A DNA stretch of 64,000 nucleotides, taken from NCBI GenBank assembly GCA_024103385.1, contig JAGFIT010000003.1:1-64000 (forward strand), written 5' to 3'. The notes below the pieces were generated by a model that saw nothing but the letters and a program-made list of their open reading frames with translations, had not been told where the DNA came from and made no database searches. Positions 35,388-45,094 of this stretch are shown here, piece by piece. How positions within the stretch are numbered: the stretch's first letter is position 1; the number at the start of each line of letters is the position of its first letter. A program made the translations under genes and the position numbers. The stretch comes from Vicingus serpentipes. Its GTDB lineage: Bacteria > Bacteroidota > Bacteroidia > Flavobacteriales_E > Vicingaceae.

Positions 35388-36443
35388 CTATCTATCTGCA
35401 TATTGCTGTTCATAGTAATTCTGATAAGCTCCAGAAGTCACATTATTCAGCCATTCTTCGTTATTTAAATACCAATCAATGGTATTTCGAATTCCTTCTT
35501 CAAATTGTAAAGAAGGTATCCAACCTAATTCTTCTTTTAATTTGGTAGCATCAATGGCATAACGCATATCATGTCCCGCTCTATCTGTAACATAAGTAAT
35601 CAATTGTTCAGATTCTCCTTTAGCTCTTCCCAATTTTTCATCCATCACTTGACAAATCACTTTTATCAAATCAATATTTGTCCACTCATTATGCCCCCCG
35701 ATGTTATAAGTTTCTGCATTTTTTCCTTGATGAAAAATGACATCAATTGCTCTTGCATGATCTTCCACCCATAACCAATCTCTAATATTTTCTCCTTTAC
35801 CATAAACAGGTAATGGCTTATTGTTCTTAATATTATTAATAAACAAAGGAATCAATTTTTCAGGAAATTGATGAGAACCATAGTTATTAGAACAATTAGA
35901 TATGACAATTGGCAACCCGTATGTGTGATGATAAGCCCTCACTAAGTGATCAGAACTCGCTTTGGATGCTGAATAAGGACTACGAGGGTCATAAGGAGTT
36001 GTTTCAAGAAACATCCCTTCCTCTCCTAAAGAGCCATACACTTCATCTGTAGAAACATGATAAAATAACTTATTTGTATAATCCCCTTGCCATAAACTCT
36101 TTGCTGCATTTAATAAATTTGCCGTTCCGACTATATTGGTCATTACAAAATCCATGGGGCCTTCAATAGATCTATCTACATGCGATTCTGCTGCTAAATG
36201 TATAACTGCATCAAATTGATGTTTTCTAAATAATCCATTTATAAAGTCCGCATCAACAATATCTCCTTTTACAAATTCATAATTGATAGCATTTTCAATA
36301 TCACTAAGGTTAGCTAAGTTTCCAGCATAGGTCAATTTATCTAAATTCACTACTTTGTAGTTAGGATATTTATTTACAAATAACCTTACCAAATGAGAAC
36401 CTATAAATCCAGCTCCTCCTGTTATTAAAATTGTTTTATCCAT
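35388..36443 (-). CDS. rfbB: dTDP-glucose 4,6-dehydratase
   Basis: 351 residues. G-G-A-G-F-I-G near 9-15, catalytic D133-E134 in S-T-D-E-V-Y-G, and Y157-x-x-x-K161 in Y-S-A-S-K. Also H-V-D-R-S-I and N-C-S-N-N-Y-G-S-H-Q-F-P-E-K, all diagnostic for RmlB. It makes dTDP-4-keto-6-deoxyglucose, the entry point for rhamnose and many amino-deoxysugars. Its start overlaps the upstream gene stop by one base (TAATG). Unusually, no rmlA, rmlC or rmlD is nearby, so its product must be used by, and its substrate supplied by, enzymes encoded elsewhere. Confidence 0.93.
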   Translation of the reverse strand: MDKTILITGGAGFIGSHLVRLFVNKYPNYKVVNLDKLTYAGNLANLSDIENAINYEFVKGDIVDADFINGLFRKHQFDAVIHLAAESHVDRSIEGPMDFVMTNIVGTANLLNAAKSLWQGDYTNKLFYHVSTDEVYGSLGEEGMFLETTPYDPRSPYSASKASSDHLVRAYHHTYGLPIVISNCSNNYGSHQFPEKLIPLFINNIKNNKPLPVYGKGENIRDWLWVEDHARAIDVIFHQGKNAETYNIGGHNEWTNIDLIKVICQVMDEKLGRAKGESEQLITYVTDRAGHDMRYAIDATKLKEELGWIPSLQFEEGIRNTIDWYLNNEEWLNNVTSGAYQNYYEQQYADR

Positions 36444-37738
36444 TATAAACTCCAGTAGGTCAACTCTTTTATCTTTCCTCTATAAATTCCTTTTAAATCA
36501 ACTATCACGGGATTTTTTGATGTAATAGATTTGAAATAATTTTCGTCCAATTGAAGGTAATCTTCATGGTTCACAGCAACAAGCACGGCATCATAATCAT
36601 TAGCTATTTGTGTAACCAATCCAAAACCGTATTCTTTCTCTAATGAGGCTGAATCTGCATGAGGATCAACAACCTCGACCTTTGCACCAAAAGATTTAAA
36701 TTCATTAATTACATCACAGACTTTTGAATTTCTGATATCACTCACATCTTCTTTAAATGTAGCTCCCATCACTAACACCTTGGATTCACTAATGTGTTTA
36801 CCTGCTGCAATAATTTTTTTAACGGTTTGCTTAGCGGTATATGCTCCCATAGAATCGTTTACAAAACGACCGGCATTAATAATTTGAGCGTGGTAACCTA
36901 GCTCTTTTGCTTTATAAGTTAAATAATAAGGATCCACACCTATACAATGTCCTCCCACTAAACCGGGAGAAAATTTTAAGAAATTCCATTTTGTTCCTGC
37001 AGCATCTAACACATCATAAGTATTAATTCCCATCTTATTAAAAATGATAGAAAGCTCATTCACTAATGCAATATTTAAATCTCTTTGGGTATTCTCAATT
37101 ATTTTGGCTGCTTCTGCAACTCTAATTGTTGTTGCCCTATGCACTCCTGCTTGAACAACTTCTTCATACACTTTTGCTATTTGATCCAAAGATTCAGTAC
37201 AACAACCCGAAACCACCTTTACCACATTCGTTAATGTATGAGTGGTATCTCCAGGATTAATTCTTTCTGGAGAATAACCAACTTTGAAATCATCCCTAAA
37301 TTTCAATCCTGACACTTCTTCTAAAATTGGAATGCAATCTTCCTCTGTACATCCAGGATAAACTGTAGATTCATAAACCACATAATCTCCTTTTTTTAAC
37401 ACTTGCCCAACTGTTTTTGAGGCTCCTATTAAAGGTGATAAGTCTGGTAAATTATGGTTATCAATAGGAGTTGGTACTGCAACTACAAAAAAAGTGGCTC
37501 CTTTTAAATCTTCTAAATTGGATGTAAAATAAATATCACACCCTTCAAAAGCAGAAGCATCTAACTCCTCACTAGGATCTTGACTATTTCGCATCATTTC
37601 AACACGCTGTTCATTGATATCAAAACCAACAACAGACATCGTTTTTGCAAATTCTAACGCAATTGGTAAACCGACATAACCTAGCCCTATGACTGCAATC
37701 TTTGTTTCCTTGTTTTTTAATTTATCGTAAATACCCAT
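36443..37738 (-). CDS. UDP-N-acetyl-hexosamine 6-dehydrogenase (WbpO/WbpA/TviB type)
   Basis: 431 residues, a four-electron nucleotide-sugar dehydrogenase. N-terminal NAD site G-L-G-Y-V-G-L-P, Y-S-P-E-R-I-N-P-G-D, and catalytic Cys265 in G-G-H-C-I-G-V-D-P-Y-Y-L. The G-G-H-C-I-G-V-D-P-Y form is typical of enzymes acting on UDP-GlcNAc or UDP-GalNAc rather than UDP-glucose. It is the first step to a UDP-N-acetyl-hexosaminuronic acid. Neighbouring WbpB-, WbpD- and WbpE-like genes favour UDP-GlcNAc as substrate, while the WbpP-like epimerase would favour UDP-GalNAc. Confidence 0.9.
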   Translation of the reverse strand: MGIYDKLKNKETKIAVIGLGYVGLPIALEFAKTMSVVGFDINEQRVEMMRNSQDPSEELDASAFEGCDIYFTSNLEDLKGATFFVVAVPTPIDNHNLPDLSPLIGASKTVGQVLKKGDYVVYESTVYPGCTEEDCIPILEEVSGLKFRDDFKVGYSPERINPGDTTHTLTNVVKVVSGCCTESLDQIAKVYEEVVQAGVHRATTIRVAEAAKIIENTQRDLNIALVNELSIIFNKMGINTYDVLDAAGTKWNFLKFSPGLVGGHCIGVDPYYLTYKAKELGYHAQIINAGRFVNDSMGAYTAKQTVKKIIAAGKHISESKVLVMGATFKEDVSDIRNSKVCDVINEFKSFGAKVEVVDPHADSASLEKEYGFGLVTQIANDYDAVLVAVNHEDYLQLDENYFKSITSKNPVIVDLKGIYRGKIKELTYWSL

Positions 37739-37742
37739 CTTT

Positions 37743-38810
37743 TTAAATCTCTTTTATCGCTATGTTTCTATTCCTTGTTAATAATTTACTATCTCTTAAT
37801 TGATAGATTCGTTCTATAATTTCAACTACCTTGAGTCCTTCTAAAGCATTCGTAGTAGCAGTGGTTCTCCCTTTTAATGTGTCTATTACATTTTCAATAA
37901 TATAGTGATGATTGGCTGCTGAGCCTTTATATGGCCCATAATCATTCGGAGGATTGGCTGCTGGAAGTTCAGGCATTTCATACCCTTTAATGTTGCACAC
38001 CTCCACTTCATTCATGTACTGCCCTCCTATTTTAACACTTCCTTTTTCTCCAATTATGGTAATGCTGCTTTCTAAATTTTGATCGGCTACCGCTGTTGAA
38101 TAATTTAAACATCCCATTCCTCCATCAACAAAATCAAACGAAACAAAACCTGAATCTTCAAAATCTGTTAAATCAGTATGTGTAAAATCTCCAAATTTTG
38201 CCTGTATGTTATCAATATCCCCAAACAACCAATACATAATATCTATAAAATGAGAAAACTGTGTATACAAAGTCCCTCCATCCAATTCTTGTGTTCCTTT
38301 CCATCCCCCTGCTTTATAGTATCTACTATCTCTATTCCAATAACAGTTTAACTGCACCATATAAATATCACCTAAGGTTTTGTTTTCTATCAATTCTTTA
38401 ATCCATACCGAAGGAGGTGAATACCTGTTTTGCATCACAGCAAAAACCTGCTTATTATTGGTTAATGCTTTATGAATCACTTTTTCACATTTAGCCCTGG
38501 ATAAACCGATTGGTTTTTCCACCACCACATGCATATTTTTATCTAACACTAATGAAGCCTGATCTGAATGTAGTCCATTAGGTGTGCATATATTGACTAC
38601 ATCAATTTCAATGTCTGCTGCTATTAATTCTTCTAGCGAGTTAAAAAAAGGCACGTTGTATTTTTCTATACCTAAATCTTCTTTTGAACCAGTATCACAC
38701 AAAGCTACTAACTCTCCCTCTTCATTACCTATAATCATCTCTGCATGGCGTTTACCAATGTGTCCGCAACCTACCACAGCAAATTTTACTTTTTTATCTT
38801 CCGCTATCAT
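37743..38810 (-). CDS. Gfo/Idh/MocA dehydrogenase (WbpB/WlbA-like)
   Basis: 355 residues. The Rossmann start V-V-G-C-G-H-I-G-K-R-H near residue 12, the family signature E-K-P-I-G-L near 98, and W-K-G-T-Q-E-L-D-G-G near 168. The latter and neighbour genes point to WbpB/WlbA, which oxidises C3 of UDP-GlcNAcA for amination. The family also includes inositol and other sugar dehydrogenases, so the substrate is inferred from context. It overlaps the acetyltransferase gene upstream by 4 nt (ATGA) and is followed 4 nt later by the 6-dehydrogenase. Confidence 0.86.
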   Translation of the reverse strand: MIAEDKKVKFAVVGCGHIGKRHAEMIIGNEEGELVALCDTGSKEDLGIEKYNVPFFNSLEELIAADIEIDVVNICTPNGLHSDQASLVLDKNMHVVVEKPIGLSRAKCEKVIHKALTNNKQVFAVMQNRYSPPSVWIKELIENKTLGDIYMVQLNCYWNRDSRYYKAGGWKGTQELDGGTLYTQFSHFIDIMYWLFGDIDNIQAKFGDFTHTDLTDFEDSGFVSFDFVDGGMGCLNYSTAVADQNLESSITIIGEKGSVKIGGQYMNEVEVCNIKGYEMPELPAANPPNDYGPYKGSAANHHYIIENVIDTLKGRTTATTNALEGLKVVEIIERIYQLRDSKLLTRNRNIAIKEI

Positions 38811-39385
38811 ACTATTATTTTTTGAACTTTACCTGCTTCAAATTTATACTTTTCTTTGCTTTCGGGACAAATTGCTATTCCTTTTTCATCAAAATCCAAC
38901 CGGTGTCCATATTCACTCATCCAACCCATCTGTTTAGCAGGATTGCCAACAACCAAAGCATAAGCAGGAACTGTTTTGGTTACTACTGCTCCTGCTCCAA
39001 TAAATGCATATTCTCCAATATCGTGTCCGCAAACAATAGTAGCATTAGCACCAATAGATGCTCCTTTTTTAACTACTGTCTTAGCATATTCACCTCTTCT
39101 ATTGACTGCGCTTCGTGGGTTAGTTACATTGGTAAATACCATTGATGGCCCCAAAAACACATCATCCTCACAAGTAACCCCTGAATAAATAGATACATTG
39201 TTTTGAATTTTTACATTTTTTCCTAAAACCACGTCTGGGGAAACGACTACATTTTGACCAATATTACAGTTTTCTCCTATGATACAGTTAGGCATAATAT
39301 GCGAAAAATGCCAAATCTTGGTCCCTTCTCCTATTTTACAATTATCATCAATAATTGCCGTTTCGTGTGCAAAATAATCACCCAT
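38807..39385 (-). CDS. left-handed beta-helix N-acetyltransferase (WbpD/WlbB-like)
   Basis: 192 residues made of hexapeptide repeats (I-I-G-E-N-C, I-G-Q-N-V, V-V-L-G-K-N and so on, residues 10-150), a trimeric left-handed beta helix. The loop G-P-S-M-V-F-T-N-V and the later G-H-D-I-G-E-Y-A-F-I-G-A-G fit WbpD/WlbB, which acetylates the 3-amino group of UDP-GlcNAc3NA with acetyl-CoA. Overlaps the WbpB-like gene by 4 nt. With the WbpE-like aminotransferase at the start of the operon, all of B, D and E are present. Confidence 0.87.
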   Translation of the reverse strand: MGDYFAHETAIIDDNCKIGEGTKIWHFSHIMPNCIIGENCNIGQNVVVSPDVVLGKNVKIQNNVSIYSGVTCEDDVFLGPSMVFTNVTNPRSAVNRRGEYAKTVVKKGASIGANATIVCGHDIGEYAFIGAGAVVTKTVPAYALVVGNPAKQMGWMSEYGHRLDFDEKGIAICPESKEKYKFEAGKVQKIIV

Positions 39386-39389
39386 TTAG

Positions 39390-40376
39390 TTAACTTTTTA
39401 TATATCCTTCAAATGTATTGTGCTCCTTTTTGTATAACTCTTCTTTACTCAGGTTTTTAAAGTAGGCATAAGTAATTTTTAGTCCTTCGGCTCTACTCAC
39501 TTTTGGTTCCCAACCTAATATCTCTTTTGCTTTGGTAATATCTGGTTGCCGCTGCATAGGGTCATTTACTGGTAAACCTTTGTAAACAATTTTTTGATTA
39601 GTTCCTGTTAATTTGATAATCTCTTTAGCAAAATCTAAAATAGTAATCTCGTCAGGATTTCCTATGTTAACTGGATAAACATAATCACTGTGCAACAATC
39701 GATAAATTCCTTCTATCAAGTCATCTACATAACAAAATGAACGCGTTTGATTTCCCTCTCCAAAAACAGTTAAATCTTCTCCTCTTAATGCTTGCCCTAT
39801 AAATGCAGGTAAAACTCTTCCATCATTTAATCGCATACGTGGTCCATAAGTATTAAATATCCGAACAATTCTTGTTTCAACACCATGATAGGTATGATAA
39901 GCCATTGTTATCGCCTCTTGGAAACGTTTTGCTTCATCATAAACTCCTCTCGGACCAATAGGGTTTACATTTCCATAATATTCTTCTGTTTGAGGATGAA
40001 CCTCAGGATCTCCATACACCTCTGAAGTAGATGCAATTAACATTCTAGCACCTTTAGCTTTTGCTAGCCCCAACAAATTATGTGTTCCTAAAGAACCTAC
40101 TTTAAGTGTTTGGATAGGAATTTTTAAATAATCAATAGGGCTTGCTGGTGAAGCAAAATGAAGAATATAATCTAATCTTCCTTCTATTTCGATATACTCA
40201 GAAACGTCATGGTTAATAAACTTAAAATTCTCATGAGATTGAAGGTGTGCTATGTTTTTTAGATCACCTGTTATCAAATTATCCATCGCAATCACAGCAT
40301 AACCTTCTTTGATAAAACGGTCACATAAATGAGACCCTAAAAACCCTGCTGCACCAGTTATTAATACTTTTTTCAT
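39390..40376 (-). CDS. UDP-glucuronate decarboxylase (UDP-xylose synthase)
   Basis: 328 residues, extended SDR. NAD motif G8-A-A-G11-F-L-G14 and active-site Y146-D-E-A-K150 in the highly diagnostic [19 protein letters not shown] near 75 is also typical of UXS. It decarboxylates UDP-glucuronate to UDP-xylose. Its substrate is made by the Ugd encoded just upstream (2-nt gap), so the two form one branch of the operon. No membrane segment is present, so it is the soluble bacterial type. Confidence 0.92.
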   Translation of the reverse strand: MKKVLITGAAGFLGSHLCDRFIKEGYAVIAMDNLITGDLKNIAHLQSHENFKFINHDVSEYIEIEGRLDYILHFASPASPIDYLKIPIQTLKVGSLGTHNLLGLAKAKGARMLIASTSEVYGDPEVHPQTEEYYGNVNPIGPRGVYDEAKRFQEAITMAYHTYHGVETRIVRIFNTYGPRMRLNDGRVLPAFIGQALRGEDLTVFGEGNQTRSFCYVDDLIEGIYRLLHSDYVYPVNIGNPDEITILDFAKEIIKLTGTNQKIVYKGLPVNDPMQRQPDITKAKEILGWEPKVSRAEGLKITYAYFKNLSKEELYKKEHNTFEGYIKS

Positions 40377-40378
40377 AA

Positions 40379-41680
40379 CTAGCCCCTTCCTATACTACTA
40401 TAAAAATAACCTAACTCTCTCATTTCTTGAACATCATATAAGTTTCTTCCATCAAAAATTACTTTTTGTTTCATTTTTGTTGCCAATTTATTAAAATCAG
40501 GGTTTCTAAACACCTGCCATTCTGTAGCTATAACTAACGCATCTGCATCTATAACTGCCTCATCTCTACTCAAGGCAAATTTTATTTTATCTCCCAATAG
40601 CTCCTTTACATTAGCCATTGCTTCAGGGTCATATGCTGTAATATCAGCTCCTTCCTTTAATAACTCATCAATAATATATAATGCTGGAGCTTCCCTAATG
40701 TCATCTGTATCAGGTTTAAAAGCCAAACCCCATAAACCTATTTTTTTTCCTTTTAAATCTCCTTTAAAGTAATCTTTAATTTTAGGAACAATAATTGTTT
40801 TTTGTTTCTCATTGATAGACATTACTGAATTTAGAATCCCAAATTCATAACCATATTCTTTTCCTGATTTAGCTAACGCTTGAACATCTTTCGGGAAACA
40901 ACTTCCTCCGTATCCTATTCCTGGAAATAAAAACCGTTTACCAATACGTTCATCTGATCCAATTCCAATTCTCACCATATCTACATCAGCACCTACCTTC
41001 TCGCAAAAGTTAGCTATTTCATTCATAAACGTAATCTTAGTAGCCAAAAACGAATTAGCAGCATATTTTGTTAGTTCAGCCGATTTTTCATCCATAAAAA
41101 TAATTGGATTTCCTTGTCGAACATATGGTTTATATAAATGTTCTAATATTTTTCTAGCTTTTACTGAAGAAGTTCCGATAACTACTCTATCTGGTTTCAA
41201 AAAATCATCTACCGCATAACCCTCTCTTAAAAACTCAGGATTAGAAACCACATCAAAATCAACTGTAGCGTTTTTAGCAATAGCAGCAGTTACCTTCTCT
41301 GCAGTACCAACAGGAACAGTACTTTTGTCAATAATTATTTTGTAATCTTTTATTATTTTCCCCAAATGATCTGCAACACCTAAAATATAAGATAAATCTG
41401 CTGAGCCATCTTCTCCAGGAGGTGTTGGTAATGCCAAAAATATAATTTGGGCATCGTTTACAGCTTCTTCAATTTTGGTAGTGAACAATAATCGTCCTTG
41501 CTTGATGTTTCTTTCAAACAAAACATCCAAATGAGGTTCATAAATAGGAACCTCCCCATTTTTCATTTTTTCTACCTTATTGGCATCAATGTCCACGCAA
41601 ATTACATCATTCCCAGTTTCTGCAAAGCAAGTTCCTGTTACTAAACCTACATAACCCGTTCCTATTACTGCTATTTTCAT
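40379..41680 (-). CDS. ugd: UDP-glucose 6-dehydrogenase
   Basis: 433 residues. It starts [16 protein letters not shown], with N-P-E-F-L-R-E-G near 150 and catalytic Cys261 in G-G-S-C-F-P-K-D. This form is typical of UDP-glucose dehydrogenase, in contrast to the G-G-H-C-I-G form of the other dehydrogenase in this operon. It oxidises UDP-glucose to UDP-glucuronate using 2 NAD. The start overlaps the aminotransferase stop by 4 nt and UXS follows after 2 nt. Confidence 0.93.
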   Translation of the reverse strand: MKIAVIGTGYVGLVTGTCFAETGNDVICVDIDANKVEKMKNGEVPIYEPHLDVLFERNIKQGRLLFTTKIEEAVNDAQIIFLALPTPPGEDGSADLSYILGVADHLGKIIKDYKIIIDKSTVPVGTAEKVTAAIAKNATVDFDVVSNPEFLREGYAVDDFLKPDRVVIGTSSVKARKILEHLYKPYVRQGNPIIFMDEKSAELTKYAANSFLATKITFMNEIANFCEKVGADVDMVRIGIGSDERIGKRFLFPGIGYGGSCFPKDVQALAKSGKEYGYEFGILNSVMSINEKQKTIIVPKIKDYFKGDLKGKKIGLWGLAFKPDTDDIREAPALYIIDELLKEGADITAYDPEAMANVKELLGDKIKFALSRDEAVIDADALVIATEWQVFRNPDFNKLATKMKQKVIFDGRNLYDVQEMRELGYFYSSIGRG

Positions 41681-42810
41681 TTAAAAAATTCTTTTACTGA
41701 TTCGGTAATGTATTTTAATTGTTCATCATCTAGTTCTGTATGCATCGGCAATGAGATAACACTTTTACAGAGTTCCATGGTTATTGGGTAATTCTCATCT
41801 TTAAATTCTGGTCGAACATATGCTTTTTGCTGATGCAACGGTACAGGATAATAAACCATAGCTGGAATTCCTTTTTCTTGTAAAAAAAGAACCAATTCAT
41901 CACGATCAACTCCATTTAACTTCAATGTATATTGATGAAATACATGTGTTGACTGTTGATCAATAACTGGAGTTTCTATCTGGTCAATGTCTGCAAAAGC
42001 ATTATTATAGTATGTTGCTGCTTTTTTTCTTGCAGCACTATAGCTATCCAAATGCGGCAACTTAACTCGTAATATGGCAGCTTGAATAGAATCTAATCGT
42101 GAGTTCACCCCTATTTCATCGTGATAATAACGCTGATACATCCCATGATTTACAATAGCTTCTAATCTTTTTCCTAACTCATCATCATTGGTAAACAAGG
42201 CACCACCATCTCCATAACAACCTAAATTCTTAGATGGGAAAAAAGAAGTTGTCCCAATATCTCCTATTGTTCCCGCTTTTTTAATATCTCCATTCGAAAA
42301 GGTATAGTCTGCTCCTATTGCTTGAGCAGTATCTTCTATTACAAAAAGATGATGCTTTTTAGCTATATTCATCACTGCTTCCATATTGGCACACTGACCA
42401 AACAAGTGAACAGGAATAATGGCTTTTGTTTTTGGGGTAATTGCTTTTTCTAACGCTTCAACATTAATATTAAAAGTAGCTTTATCTACATCAACAAAAA
42501 CAGGGGTCAGATTTAATAATCCAATAACTTCAACTGTAGCTGCAAAAGTAAAATTGGCAGTAATTACTTCATCTCCAGATTTTAACCCCAAAGCCATTAA
42601 TGCTATCTGTAAAGCATCCGTACCATTCCCACAGGGAATTACATACTTTACTTTTAAATAGTTCTCCAACTCTTCTTTAAAAGCTTTTACTTCTGGACCT
42701 TTAATAAATGCTGTTGAATCAATAACACTAAAAATAGCCTTGTCCACCTGCTCTTTAATCTTAGTATATTGACCTTTTAGGTCAACCATTTGAATATTAT
42801 ATTCAGGCAT
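41677..42810 (-). CDS. DegT/DnrJ/EryC1/StrS aminotransferase (WbpE-like)
   Basis: 377 residues, PLP-dependent sugar aminotransferase. It starts I-Q-M-V-D-L-K-G-Q-Y. The PLP lysine lies in S-F-F-P-S-K-N-L-G-C-Y-G-D-G-G-A near residue 195, and the phosphate-binding G-N-G-T-D-A-L near 62. The start and the S-K-N-L-G motif resemble WbpE/WlbC, which transfers an amino group from glutamate to C3 of UDP-3-keto-GlcNAcA. First gene of the nine-gene minus-strand operon; the 132-nt upstream gap is shared with the divergent outer-membrane protein gene and should contain the promoters of both. Confidence 0.88.
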   Translation of the reverse strand: MPEYNIQMVDLKGQYTKIKEQVDKAIFSVIDSTAFIKGPEVKAFKEELENYLKVKYVIPCGNGTDALQIALMALGLKSGDEVITANFTFAATVEVIGLLNLTPVFVDVDKATFNINVEALEKAITPKTKAIIPVHLFGQCANMEAVMNIAKKHHLFVIEDTAQAIGADYTFSNGDIKKAGTIGDIGTTSFFPSKNLGCYGDGGALFTNDDELGKRLEAIVNHGMYQRYYHDEIGVNSRLDSIQAAILRVKLPHLDSYSAARKKAATYYNNAFADIDQIETPVIDQQSTHVFHQYTLKLNGVDRDELVLFLQEKGIPAMVYYPVPLHQQKAYVRPEFKDENYPITMELCKSVISLPMHTELDDEQLKYITESVKEFFK

Positions 42811-42942
42811 TATTTTCTGTTTACAAGATAAGGTTGCTAAATTAACAAAATCTCCATTATTTAAAGGGATTTTTGTTCCAATAACGATTAAGTAATAATA
42901 TATAGTTGATTTATTCGTTAATTTGCGTCTTTAAGCAATAAA

Positions 42943-43743
42943 ATGAAACGCTACTTTTTTATTTTCTTAACCTGCTACAGCTTTATTGCAAAAGCTCAAT
43001 TTTTTATCCCTCAAGAAGAAATTCAAGATTCTGCTTTTACCATACCAATGATTACTGTTTCTTATGCCAGACAATGGACTAGCGCTGATTTAGCCAATAG
43101 ATTTGGCTTTAATAATAATATTGGAGGAAGCTTTGCTATTAAAACTAAAAAACAGTGGTACTTTGGCTTCAAAGGTAATTTTATTTGGGGTGGAAACGTA
43201 AAACAAGATGAAATCCTAAACGATATCACTACTAAAAAATATATCCTAGATGATAACGGTAAATTTATAGATCAAGAAATATTAGCAATTAGTGATGATG
43301 GAAGCGTGGTAGAAATATTTTTAGATGAAAGAGGGTCCTCTTTTTTCTTTATTGCTGGGAAACTGTTTAATGTAATTAGCCCAAATAAAAACTCAGGGAT
43401 ATTGGCGTATGGAGGAGTAGGAACTCTACACCATAAAATTAGTATTAAATACAGGGGAAATGTACCTGCCTTGCAAGATGAATTAAAAGAAGGTTATGAC
43501 CGTTTATCTTTTGGCTATGCCGTTAACGGTTTTGTTGGTTATTTATTTATGAGTAAAAACAGGCTACTTAACTTTTATGGTGGTTTTGACTATACCCAAG
43601 GTTGGACCAAAAACATGCGAAAATACAATTACGATACTCAAAGTTTTGACAACAAAACTAACACTGATATCCTCTATGGTGTTCGTTTAGGTTGGATTAT
43701 TCGATTAAATAAAAGAAAAGCGCAAGAGTTTTATTACAACTAA
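42943..43743 (+). CDS. outer-membrane protein upstream of waaA
   Basis: 266 residues. A signal peptide (about 1-18, I-A-K-A-Q) is followed by a beta-rich mature part with many aromatic strands: W-Y-F-G-F-K-G-N-F, G-I-L-A-Y-G-G-V-G, L-N-F-Y-G-G-F-D-Y and, near the end, Y-G-V-R-L-G-W-I-I-R-L-N. It looks like a small outer-membrane barrel of 8-12 strands; I cannot name the family. The next gene, waaA, starts 14 nt later, so a link to lipopolysaccharide assembly is possible. Some Bacteroidota, as I recall, keep this gene pair. Confidence 0.68.
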   Translation: MKRYFFIFLTCYSFIAKAQFFIPQEEIQDSAFTIPMITVSYARQWTSADLANRFGFNNNIGGSFAIKTKKQWYFGFKGNFIWGGNVKQDEILNDITTKKYILDDNGKFIDQEILAISDDGSVVEIFLDERGSSFFFIAGKLFNVISPNKNSGILAYGGVGTLHHKISIKYRGNVPALQDELKEGYDRLSFGYAVNGFVGYLFMSKNRLLNFYGGFDYTQGWTKNMRKYNYDTQSFDNKTNTDILYGVRLGWIIRLNKRKAQEFYYN

Positions 43744-43757
43744 CTTTTAGCAAAAAA

Positions 43758-44987
43758 ATGTCTTTATTTTTTTACCAAATATTCATTCGATTTTATCTTG
43801 CTACTGTGTATATCTCATCACTATTTAACCCCAAAGCAAAAAAATGGGTTAATGGTAGAAGAAATATTTTTGAACAATTAAAAAATACTATCCCCTCTAA
43901 TGAAAAAATTTATTGGTTCCATTGTGCTAGCTTAGGAGAATTTGAACAAGGAAAACCCATCATCGATTATTTAAAAATAAAAAACGACCGAAATAAAATA
44001 CTCATCACCTTCTTTTCTCCATCTGGTTATGAATTACGTAAAGATTATGAAAATGCCGATTATGTCTTTTACCTTCCTATGGATACTAAAAAAAATGCGC
44101 AAAAATTTATTGAAATCACAAAACCTACAAAAGCATTTTTTATTAAATATGAATTTTGGTATAATTACCTTTTTGAGTTGAACCAGCATCATGTTCCTAC
44201 TTATTTAATTTCTGGTGTTTTCAGAAAACAACAACCCTTTTTCAAATGGTATGGCGGGACTCATCGGAAAATGTTAACTTATTTTGAACATTTTTTTGTC
44301 CAAAACATTCGTTCAGAAAACCTGTTAAAAAAATTAGGGCATAATAATGTAAGTACAGCAGGAGACACTAGAATTGATCGTGTTTATGAAAATTCCACTC
44401 AACCTACTTCAATTCCTTTAATTAAAACATTTAAAGGCAATAAAAAAATAATTATAGTTGGAAGTTCTTGGCAAAAAGAAGAGGAAATAATTGCAGAATT
44501 CATCCATTCTTCTAAAAAAGACTATAAATTTATTATTGCTCCACATGATGTTAGTGATTCACGAATACAAGAAATCAAAAAATTACTACAAGGCAACTAC
44601 ATTAAATATTCCGATGCAAATAGCAACAACATCAAGCAATTTAAAGTCTTAATTATTGATAATATTGGTTTATTATCCAACATTTATCAATATACCGATA
44701 TTGCTTTTATAGGTGGCGGATTTACAGGTTCCTTACACAATATTTTAGAGCCTGCTAGCTTTGGAAACACCTTACTTTTTGGACCAAAACACCATCAATT
44801 TCACGAAGCCGAAGAGTTAATTCAGTTAGCTGCTGCATACGAAATTAAAGATGCTGATGATTTATTGGCGGTTCTTAATCATTTAGAACTTGATAATCAA
44901 TTAATCACTTCTCAAGCATCTTCTATCAAGTATATACAACAAGGTGTTGGAGCAACAAAAATGATTATAAATAAATTAAAATTGTAA
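43758..44987 (+). CDS. waaA: 3-deoxy-D-manno-octulosonic acid (Kdo) transferase
   Basis: 409 residues. An N-terminal membrane anchor (about 3-22) precedes the GT-B fold with F-H-C-A-S-L-G-E-F-E-Q-G-K-P (general base Glu in L-G-E-F-E), A-F-F-I-K-Y-E-F-W-Y-N-Y, and the donor site I-G-G-G-F-T-G-S-L-H-N-I-L-E-P. It adds Kdo from CMP-Kdo to lipid A precursor at the cytoplasmic face of the inner membrane. Cotranscribed with the preceding outer-membrane protein gene. It confirms a lipopolysaccharide-bearing, Gram-negative organism. Confidence 0.93.
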   Translation: MSLFFYQIFIRFYLATVYISSLFNPKAKKWVNGRRNIFEQLKNTIPSNEKIYWFHCASLGEFEQGKPIIDYLKIKNDRNKILITFFSPSGYELRKDYENADYVFYLPMDTKKNAQKFIEITKPTKAFFIKYEFWYNYLFELNQHHVPTYLISGVFRKQQPFFKWYGGTHRKMLTYFEHFFVQNIRSENLLKKLGHNNVSTAGDTRIDRVYENSTQPTSIPLIKTFKGNKKIIIVGSSWQKEEEIIAEFIHSSKKDYKFIIAPHDVSDSRIQEIKKLLQGNYIKYSDANSNNIKQFKVLIIDNIGLLSNIYQYTDIAFIGGGFTGSLHNILEPASFGNTLLFGPKHHQFHEAEELIQLAAAYEIKDADDLLAVLNHLELDNQLITSQASSIKYIQQGVGATKMIINKLKL

Positions 44988-45062
44988 ATCAGCTCTACTT
45001 ACTTAACAAATAACGTTCACAACTTTTATTATTTATTGTGCCGACCCTACAACTTTTAGAGT

Positions 45063-45070
45063 TATCTTTG
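45063..45070 (+). promoter_or_regulatory. -7 promoter element TATCTTTG
   Basis: TAnnTTTG match 25 nt upstream of the TTG at 45095. It shows that the in-frame GTG at 45038 cannot be the start of this transcript. Confidence 0.5.
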
Positions 45071-45094
45071 TATAAAGTTCTAAACTTTTCCAAT

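Noticed and set aside
38822-39188. Plus-strand ORFs inside the WbpD-like gene
   Set aside because: They are shadows of the hexapeptide-repeat gene on the other strand.
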